A DNA stretch of 64,000 nt, taken from IMG/VR virus record IMGVR_UViG_3300040801_000976, positions 62,001-126,000 of that record. One strand, written 5' to 3'. Positions 58,322 to 64,000 of this stretch are shown here, piece after piece. Source of the DNA: a virus. A program made the translations under genes and the position numbers. The notes below the pieces were generated by a model. That model saw nothing but the letters and a program-made list of their open reading frames with translations, was not told the origin of the DNA and did no database searches. Position 1 is the stretch's first letter, and the number at the start of each line of letters is the position of its first letter.

Positions 58322-59843
58322 AATTTAAACTTAAATCCATACTCATAATCGATTTAAATGTATTATCAAATCCCAAGAATTTAATACCAGGTGAACTTCC
58401 TGTGGATACTGTTTTACCAAACCGCTTATCAAGAGGGCAAAATGAAGGTAGTACTTCTTTTCTATACTTTAAACCATCATCTTTTGATTTTATAGATCTA
58501 CTATGATAATGCCCTGTACAAATATAATTAAATTTATTAGGATCTCCATAATTCCAAGAAAGTGCACGTGCATCTTCATTATCTACTTTATTGTCTCCAT
58601 GTAATAAAATAATACATAGATTAGGATCGTTATTATCAACAATCATATCGGAGTCAAATTTAACAGGTACACCTTCAAGACTAGTATCTAGCATGTAAGC
58701 TATTAATTTACCAGCTTCATCAGTTCTATCCATTGATTTATCTGCTTGTAATCGGTCATGATTACCACCAACTATATTCACAGCATATAAATTATTAATA
58801 GAACTTAAAAACCTAAATAAGATTTGAAATGGATTTATAATAGAGTCTGCACCATGATAACCGGATTCTAAACCTTTCCAACTATCTTTATGATTTAAAC
58901 CAGATACTGATTCAATTATATCCCCTAAGAAATGTACAATAACAGGAGCATCTGTATCTTTTAAAAAGTCTAAAACAATACCTAATTTAGATTCAATGAT
59001 TTTAGAATTATAATTATCCTGTTCCATTCCTATATGCATATCTGGTATCACTAGGTGTACAAATTCAGATATATCTATAGGATTACTGTTTAGTGAATCA
59101 AACTTTTTAGTCGGAAGTAACATTTTTAAATTGTCAACAATAGACTGTAGGTAGGAATCTTTATTCCTATTTTTTACAATTTCTTTAGTATATAATTTAT
59201 TAAGATGACTAGTTACTACACCCCCTTCTTTTTCACCTAATTTATCCAGAATAACTTCTACATTTGATTGTATATAAGTAGATAACTCATTTTCCGGCAA
59301 TTTAAGGTTTTCTGTAGCTTTAGAATAAGGATTAGATTCTTTTGTTATTCCTGCATAATTAAGTATAGAAGAAAATAATCCGGGTTCTATATCCAATAAC
59401 TGTTGTACCACAGGTCCAGATAGATTTAATCCTTTTCTGGTATAAGCACAACAAATCTGATCTACAATAGATGACTCATAACGATATACTACATCTTTGT
59501 ACTTAAATACAATACCTTTAAAATTCGTAGCGTCGTCTTTGTTCATTTCCTTATCATATTGTTCTAATTCTTCTAAAGTCGGTTGATTAGATAATTTTTC
59601 TACCTCATAGTCAGATAATACTGGATCACCGATAGGATCACTATTAATATCGTTACTTAACGAATTATCACTATCTAAACGCACTTCTTTATGATATAAA
59701 GCTATATACCTTCGCATAGTTCGATGAGATAAACCAATATCTTTATGATCATCTAATAGTTTTTTGGCAATCGTCGAGAAATTTTCACCGTTGTATAATT
59801 TAATATACTTTAAAATTAAGGATTTAATTTTTTTTCTATCCAT
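58314..59843 (-). CDS. SbcD/Mre11-like metallophosphoesterase with N-terminal HTH
   Basis: 509 residues. The N-terminal ~70 residues contain a helix-turn-helix-like unit (ENFSTIAKKLLDDH, then SHRTMRRYIALY). The C-terminal half (from ~240) holds the phosphoesterase motifs: VIPDMHIGM, FLGDIIESVSG, VGGNHDRLQ, LLHGD and CTGHYHSRS, all metal ligands present. The layout resembles Mre11/SbcD nucleases or DNA-repair exonucleases; the HTH suggests DNA targeting. No SbcC-like ATPase is adjacent. It sits between the primase and the ligase, sharing one base with the primase gene end (59843), so it is probably a replication or recombination nuclease. Alternative: a regulatory phosphatase. Confidence 0.82.
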   Translation of the reverse strand: MDRKKIKSLILKYIKLYNGENFSTIAKKLLDDHKDIGLSHRTMRRYIALYHKEVRLDSDNSLSNDINSDPIGDPVLSDYEVEKLSNQPTLEELEQYDKEMNKDDATNFKGIVFKYKDVVYRYESSIVDQICCAYTRKGLNLSGPVVQQLLDIEPGLFSSILNYAGITKESNPYSKATENLKLPENELSTYIQSNVEVILDKLGEKEGGVVTSHLNKLYTKEIVKNRNKDSYLQSIVDNLKMLLPTKKFDSLNSNPIDISEFVHLVIPDMHIGMEQDNYNSKIIESKLGIVLDFLKDTDAPVIVHFLGDIIESVSGLNHKDSWKGLESGYHGADSIINPFQILFRFLSSINNLYAVNIVGGNHDRLQADKSMDRTDEAGKLIAYMLDTSLEGVPVKFDSDMIVDNNDPNLCIILLHGDNKVDNEDARALSWNYGDPNKFNYICTGHYHSRSIKSKDDGLKYRKEVLPSFCPLDKRFGKTVSTGSSPGIKFLGFDNTFKSIMSMDLSLNYD

Positions 59844-60964
59844 TAAGCTGAAAGTTTTAATAAGAGTTGGTTTAACTCAACCACTCTTGTTTCTTTAAAA
59901 TAAACGTCTGAAAGTTCTGTAAACATATTCTTTAAATGAAATAAAGTACTTTTAAACCCATGGTTATTACAATAGTCACTAATATCTTTATCATCTGGTC
60001 TATTAGTGTGAGGATTAATTTTATTACTCACCCACTTTTGTTTAAAACCAAATTCTTTAACTAGATTATTACTAGCAATTTTACCAGCTTCATCGTAATC
60101 ATAAATAATATAAATATTTTTATATGTATTTTTAATATAATTAATTTTACTGGGTGTAAAATGCATAGATTCACCCTGGGGCGCTATAACATCAACATTC
60201 ATAAAGGATTTAAAAGTCATAATATCTTTTAAACTTTTGGTTATTATTAGTGTATCAAAGCCCTCTAATTGCTGCCATCCTTGTATATATTCCGAAGGAC
60301 AGGTATTACGCCATTTAAATGTGGGCTTTGCTTCTGGTTGATATAATTTAACTTTATCATAAATAACATAAACATAAGCTAGTTTAAATGTTGAAAATGT
60401 TTTAATAATATTAAATTCATCGTCCAATAGATGTTTAACAGATCTAACATCATACTTTTTTAATAAACATTCATCGATACCAAAATTTAGCCACCAGAGT
60501 AAATCTCTACGTGTGTAATTTCTGGATGAAAAGTATATGTTTTTACTCTCTTTTAGTTTATTATAATTAATTTTTCTTTTTTTAATATACTTATTACCAT
60601 TGTTGTTGTCAAAAATACCTAATTCAAGTTGTTTATCAATAAAAAAGATAATTTCTTTGATACTAGTTAATTCAATATCATAATGAATTCTAGCATAATG
60701 TTTGACAAATGAAAAAATATCCCCACTACCATCCCTAAAATCTCTATACCAAACCTCTTCCGGTCTAGTATTCTTCTTTTTAGTTGGTATAAATAACGAA
60801 AAGGAAGGTACATCGTCGTCAGACCTTAGAGGCGAATTAACTGGTTTACCAATATCAAATTCAACACCAGTTAATTCGCAGTAAATATCTATATCGTTTA
60901 CTTCTAAAAGTAATTTATCAACAATAGCAGATTTATTTTCTATAAATAATTTAAATAAATTCAT
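59843..60964 (-). CDS. DNA primase (TOPRIM, DnaG-like, no zinc finger)
   Basis: I choose the Met at 60964 (MNLFKLFI); the longer frame starts at 60982. The N-terminal part lacks CHC2 zinc Cys but has the primase-like LRSDDDVPSFSLFI and RDGSGDIFSFVKHY segments (~45-85). The TOPRIM half has TLIITKSLKDIM (normally E-G-x-x-D; here the Glu is replaced), APQGE and IYDYDEAGKIASNNL (the D-x-D metal pair). It makes RNA primers. It fits the crAss-like primase plan, in which a DnaG-type protein follows the SSB-like genes. A hairpin (60965-60980) lies just upstream of the chosen start. Start changes only the first six residues. Confidence 0.85.
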   Translation of the reverse strand: MNLFKLFIENKSAIVDKLLLEVNDIDIYCELTGVEFDIGKPVNSPLRSDDDVPSFSLFIPTKKKNTRPEEVWYRDFRDGSGDIFSFVKHYARIHYDIELTSIKEIIFFIDKQLELGIFDNNNGNKYIKKRKINYNKLKESKNIYFSSRNYTRRDLLWWLNFGIDECLLKKYDVRSVKHLLDDEFNIIKTFSTFKLAYVYVIYDKVKLYQPEAKPTFKWRNTCPSEYIQGWQQLEGFDTLIITKSLKDIMTFKSFMNVDVIAPQGESMHFTPSKINYIKNTYKNIYIIYDYDEAGKIASNNLVKEFGFKQKWVSNKINPHTNRPDDKDISDYCNNHGFKSTLFHLKNMFTELSDVYFKETRVVELNQLLLKLSA

Positions 60965-60991
60965 GAGAATTAATATTCTCAATATAAACTA

Positions 60992-61702
60992 TTAAATTGA
61001 ATCTAATGCATTTACAGAAGCTTTTATTTCTTTAGGAGATTCATTCGTAGTATTATTTCTTGGAGCCTCACCTACTGAATCTGGTTTAGCTTTACGATCT
61101 CTAGTTAAACCTTTTTCTCTCATACGTAATTCAGAAGCTGAAATAGGAGGTAAATTATTCTCAGAGTCCATCGGTAATACCCAATCCATTGTAGAAGCGG
61201 TGATAATATACCCTTTACTGTTATTTATCATTTTACACTTCAACAGTTTACTATCTAACCCAAAAGTTAAATTCTGTGACTTAAAACCATTTACCAAAGC
61301 ATTTTGTACTTTTTTAGCGTTATCAGCACTTTTTAGAAACTTTTTAATAGCACTTTCTTCAGTAGAATCTAGTATACCCACAACTTCTTCATCATATTTA
61401 TTTACGTCTCCTCCTAAAGCAGAAATTAATCCGCTAATAACTGTGAATTGAGACATCATATTATCAAAAGCAAAATCTTTTGTCGAATCAATGTCAAAGA
61501 AATTAATTTCAGTTGAAGCTATTGCTTTACGCGTTTCTGGATTTACTTTAGTAAGTCGAATAAAAGTGTTAGCTCTAATCCTAATACCTTTGTTTTTTCG
61601 GTCGCCAAAATCAACAGATTCCACCACTACGTTTTCATTATGACCAAAATCCAAAGGTGTGGAAATTGGCATACTCTCTATAAATTTTTGAAATATATTC
61701 AT
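60992..61702 (-). CDS. Replication-cluster protein, possible ssDNA-binding, 236 aa
   Basis: Not firmly recognised. The first ~175 residues are beta-rich with a helical insert: VVVESVDFGDRKNKGIRIR, then IRLTKVN, then a KKFLKSADNAKKVQNALVN helix, then LLKCKMINNSKGYIITAS. The C-terminal ~40 residues are polar, with Lys and Asn and an acidic-hydrophobic tip (VNALDSI). A globular N-domain with a disordered C-tail ending in a short acidic tip is the layout of phage SSBs. It lies between the primase and a 212-aa protein of similar style. Lacks a clear OB signature. Function is inferred from position. Confidence 0.6.
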   Translation of the reverse strand: MNIFQKFIESMPISTPLDFGHNENVVVESVDFGDRKNKGIRIRANTFIRLTKVNPETRKAIASTEINFFDIDSTKDFAFDNMMSQFTVISGLISALGGDVNKYDEEVVGILDSTEESAIKKFLKSADNAKKVQNALVNGFKSQNLTFGLDSKLLKCKMINNSKGYIITASTMDWVLPMDSENNLPPISASELRMREKGLTRDRKAKPDSVGEAPRNNTTNESPKEIKASVNALDSI

Positions 61703-61715
61703 ATCTAATTATAAA

Positions 61716-62354
61716 TTAAAGTGTTGTGTTTTCAGACATATTCTTTTTACTAACAGTACCGGCTTTAGATTTTAATCTAAGTTCAAAATCATCGAATTTT
61801 AAATCAGATTCTTTCTTAATCATGGGCTCAACGAACGAGCCTTTAGATGGAATATCTGTGTCTTCACCTTTATAATTAGGTACCATTTTCACTCGAAGTG
61901 GTTGCTCTGAAGAATTTATATATGGTTTGATTGCCTCCGAAAAAATCGAATTGAGTTTTTCCATTAAAGATTTAACTTCGCTTTTTTTCCACTTTTTTGA
62001 TTCTATATCAACAGTATCCGTTATATCTTCAAATTCAGAAAAAACATCTTTAAATTTATCAACAGCTTCATCATATGACATAAATGCTTTTAGTATATCA
62101 ATTATTTGAAAACAAAACATTCTTAGATTAATGATAAAAAACTCACTGGTTGGATCTGGAGTCCACCAAGAAAGTTCAGTTTCACCTATCTTTTTGTCTT
62201 CTTTAAATTTAGCAAAAGTAATAAATAAATTTCTCTTTATCACTTCTCCGTTTCTGTTTTTTCTAGGATTAGGATCAACTCTTGTTATTCTACAATTATC
62301 ATGAATATCGGCAGTCAAATCCGCTACCTTTACTTTATTTAATAATGATGGCAT
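61716..62354 (-). CDS. Replication-cluster protein paired with the 236-aa gene, 212 aa
   Basis: Not recognised with certainty. A beta-rich start (KVKVADLTADIHDNCRITRV, cited as residues 6-25, then VIKRNLFITFAKF) and a SWWTPDPTSEFFI aromatic region (~63-75) lead to helices and a C-terminal tail rich in Lys/Ser. The aromatic/basic strands could bind single-stranded DNA. It lies 13 bases from the 236-aa gene and precedes the primase, so the pair may act at the fork as SSB and loader. Alternative: recombination mediator beside the RecT-like gene. Confidence 0.55.
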   Translation of the reverse strand: MPSLLNKVKVADLTADIHDNCRITRVDPNPRKNRNGEVIKRNLFITFAKFKEDKKIGETELSWWTPDPTSEFFIINLRMFCFQIIDILKAFMSYDEAVDKFKDVFSEFEDITDTVDIESKKWKKSEVKSLMEKLNSIFSEAIKPYINSSEQPLRVKMVPNYKGEDTDIPSKGSFVEPMIKKESDLKFDDFELRLKSKAGTVSKKNMSENTTL

Positions 62355-62394
62355 AATTAATGATTAATTATTTTTTGTTTTATAAATATCTAAT

Positions 62395-63045
62395 TTAATT
62401 ATCTGTTGTGATTATAACTTCACCTAAATCATCTAATTCCACATCGGAATTACCTTCTACATCATTCATTTCTAGATCAGTATAAATACCAGAAAAAACC
62501 TCTGGAAATAGGGCTCTAGCTCCATAAGCTAGACATCTAGCACGCATCATTTCTTTCGGATATTTTAACCAATTTTGTTTTTCAGTATATCCAGCTAAAG
62601 ACATTTGTGCCCAAGTAACAGAGAATTTAGTTTCTAACTCTCTGCCATCTAGTTCTTTTTCTTTCCATATAAATCTAACAGTAGTTCTTTTATTAACAGA
62701 ACCGTTTGCTAGTACTTCAGGTTTTCCTGCGTCATCTTTTATAGATACAAAATCTTCTTCCCATAGAAATATAATACCGCGCCTTTTTAATAATGCACCG
62801 ACCATAGATGAACCTAATGTAGGCCTTCCATTAATAACATGAATGTTTTGTAATGATACAAATGGACTTAAACCAAGTTCTTTACCATGCTGTACGATTG
62901 TCATAGCAGCTTCTGGTGTTTCTATGGACTCCGGTAATAATCCAGAATTAATAGCAAAGTTAGCCCATCGTTTAAGTTCTTCATAATTATTAAAGTTCTC
63001 TAACTTAGTTAAAGCATAATCATTTTCTTGTTTTTTGTTTGTCAT
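62395..63045 (-). CDS. RecT-type single-strand annealing protein
   Basis: 216 residues. The central pattern GLSPFVSLQNIHVINGRPTL (~53-72) and LKYPKEMMRARCLAYGARALFPEVF (cited by region ~160-184), ending GIYTDLEM, is the core I know from phage RecT-like proteins: a G-x-S-P-x-x-x-L-x-x-I-x-V-I-x-G-(R/K)-P segment, then a Y-P-x-x-M-x-x-x-R helix and ARxLFP. Such proteins anneal complementary single strands at recombination ends. The acidic C-terminus (VELDDLGEV) may bind SSB. Placed between the helicase and SSB-like genes, it fits a recombination-dependent replication module with the PD-(D/E)xK nuclease. Confidence 0.8.
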   Translation of the reverse strand: MTNKKQENDYALTKLENFNNYEELKRWANFAINSGLLPESIETPEAAMTIVQHGKELGLSPFVSLQNIHVINGRPTLGSSMVGALLKRRGIIFLWEEDFVSIKDDAGKPEVLANGSVNKRTTVRFIWKEKELDGRELETKFSVTWAQMSLAGYTEKQNWLKYPKEMMRARCLAYGARALFPEVFSGIYTDLEMNDVEGNSDVELDDLGEVIITTDN

Positions 63046-63114
63046 TTCTAATAACCAATATTTTATTTATAATAATTTTATCTCTTTTAGTTACTAGAAT
63101 TTAAATAATAATTT

Positions 63115-64000
63115 TTAATTGTCTTTAGATTTAATTAGATTGGTGTCTTCTCTAAGAATATCAATCACCTGAGATATATCAACTATATGATTATCTTTAT
63201 CAAAGTAAGAGTATTCTTTCATATAACTTGTTCCTGGCATAAATAACATTCTATCATAAGAATTATCTACACCGTCAGTATTTCTCACTACATGCCATGA
63301 TCTAAGTAAAATATTACCCTTTTTTGTAATATATAAATCTACATCACCATCAAAATATTTTACATTATTTTCAGCTAAAGGATTATATATACAAATACCT
63401 TTATTGGCAATATTTGCATAAGAACCAAGATGTCTTAAATGAGGTTCGGTATCTTTTACTGTTTTTATCATACCAGTGGTTGGAGGAACAATCACTACAG
63501 GTGTAATTTTATACCTTAAAACTAATTCTTTTAAATATTTTTGAAATCTGTTGTCTAATTCTCTACCATATATAGAACCATGGTCGTCTAAATCCGGTAG
63601 AAAATAATCTGTTGAATCTACAATTAGAATAGTTATAGCTTCTTCATAACCCTCATTAAATTTATATTTTTTGGTTTTTGAATCAAATTCTCCTATTTGG
63701 TGCATGTAATCAGTAACAGTATTATAAATATCACTAGGTCTATGTTGACCATCAATTATATTTAATACTTGTTCATTAATTACTGTATCAAAAAATTCCG
63801 ATGAATTTTCAATGTCAGCTTGTATAGCGTCATCTTCATTAATATCATATAAACTGCCGACCTGACTATTTAAAGTAGGTATATCTATTTGTTTATTATA
63901 AATTAATTTGATATAATTACACAAAAGGCTTTGTAACATTTTCATCTCCGAATTTTTCATAGAATAATAAAAAATCTTTAGTGGAGGTCTATTATGTTCT
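63115..64000 (-). CDS. DnaB-like replicative helicase, 5' end beyond window
   Basis: The frame is open to the right edge: 13 sense codons precede the Met at 63960, reading NRPPLKIFYYSMKNSEMKM, which is the PP-x-K-x-x-Y-x-S-M/L-E segment after the P-loop in DnaB-type helicases. So the Walker A motif lies outside the window. Inside it, AITILIVDSTDYFLPD (Walker B strand, ~122) and LKELVLRYKITPVVIVPPT (sensor-type strand) fit the RecA-fold core, and a C-terminal beta region (GNILLRSWHVVRN) follows. It is the leading helicase of the fork, next to the RecT-like, SSB-like and primase genes. Helicase family: likely. Confidence 0.78.
   Translation of the reverse strand, partial: EHNRPPLKIFYYSMKNSEMKMLQSLLCNYIKLIYNKQIDIPTLNSQVGSLYDINEDDAIQADIENSSEFFDTVINEQVLNIIDGQHRPSDIYNTVTDYMHQIGEFDSKTKKYKFNEGYEEAITILIVDSTDYFLPDLDDHGSIYGRELDNRFQKYLKELVLRYKITPVVIVPPTTGMIKTVKDTEPHLRHLGSYANIANKGICIYNPLAENNVKYFDGDVDLYITKKGNILLRSWHVVRNTDGVDNSYDRMLFMPGTSYMKEYSYFDKDNHIVDISQVIDILREDTNLIKSKDN

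Noticed and set aside
1-64000. CRISPR arrays, insertion sequences, integrase or attachment sites
   Set aside because: No repeated spacer-like units, transposase, recombinase or terminal inverted repeats were seen.
1-64000. Stop-codon reassignment, known in some crAss-like phages
   Set aside because: All long genes end normally with the standard code and contain no in-frame TAG or TGA; the stop inside the phosphatase remnant is TAA with accompanying frameshifts.

Overview
The window looks like about 64 kb from the genome of a large, AT-rich tailed phage of the crAss-like group (order Crassvirales), which infect Bacteroidota. I base this on three things. Three consecutive giant virion genes (3180, 3805 and 1524 codons) lie downstream of a tail-tip protein, and the second carries a DxDxD RNA-polymerase signature (DYDID, residues 2301-2305). 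Two long gene blocks converge, late virion genes on the + strand and early replication and metabolism genes on the - strand. Start codons mostly lack Shine-Dalgarno sites and sit behind A/T-rich leaders, as in Bacteroidota. The assignment was not tested by a search. Both window ends cut through genes.

Left block, + strand (1-35452): the 3' end of a large tail-tip (muzzle-like) protein; then a set of probable internal or ejected virion proteins (a glycine-zipper protein, a DUF192 protein, a lytic transglycosylase and four unknowns). After a clear terminator at 6957-6987 come a 661-residue unknown and the three giants. Giant 1 contains a complete-looking SF1 helicase motif set. Giant 2 contains the RNA-polymerase active site and a C-terminal HExxH zinc-protease motif. 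Giant 3 begins with a RecB/Cas4-type PD-(D/E)xK nuclease. The block ends with a full-length ferritin and a small unknown ORF, then a bidirectional terminator at 35462-35493.

Middle (35527-37513, - strand): a membrane/coiled-coil protein, four tRNA genes (Gln-TTG, Glu-TTC, Tyr-GTA, Lys-TTT), a small exported beta-sandwich protein and hairpin-rich noncoding DNA. Directly upstream in transcription is an RNA-repair module (37585-41098): phosphoesterase, polynucleotide kinase, RNA ligase and an RlaP-type nucleotidyltransferase. The tRNA set matches known anticodon-nuclease targets, so the module plus the tRNAs is a candidate counter-defence unit. This is the most interesting system I see in the window.

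Right block, - strand (41073-64000): small accessory genes, a DHH phosphoesterase, a HAD protein, a decayed phosphatase and a frameshifted DUF4326 gene; then dUTPase, KilA-N protein, uracil-DNA glycosylase, PhoH ATPase, ThyX, class II ribonucleotide reductase, PD-(D/E)xK nuclease, a GroEL-type chaperonin, WGR-like/ATP-dependent DNA ligase, an SbcD-like phosphoesterase with an HTH, TOPRIM primase, two adjacent unknown replication-cluster proteins, a RecT-type annealing protein and part of a DnaB-like helicase. Together these supply nucleotides, replicate and recombine the phage DNA and keep uracil out of it. Three genes between 40.0 and 47.2 kb carry frameshifts or stops, which may be real decay or sequence error.
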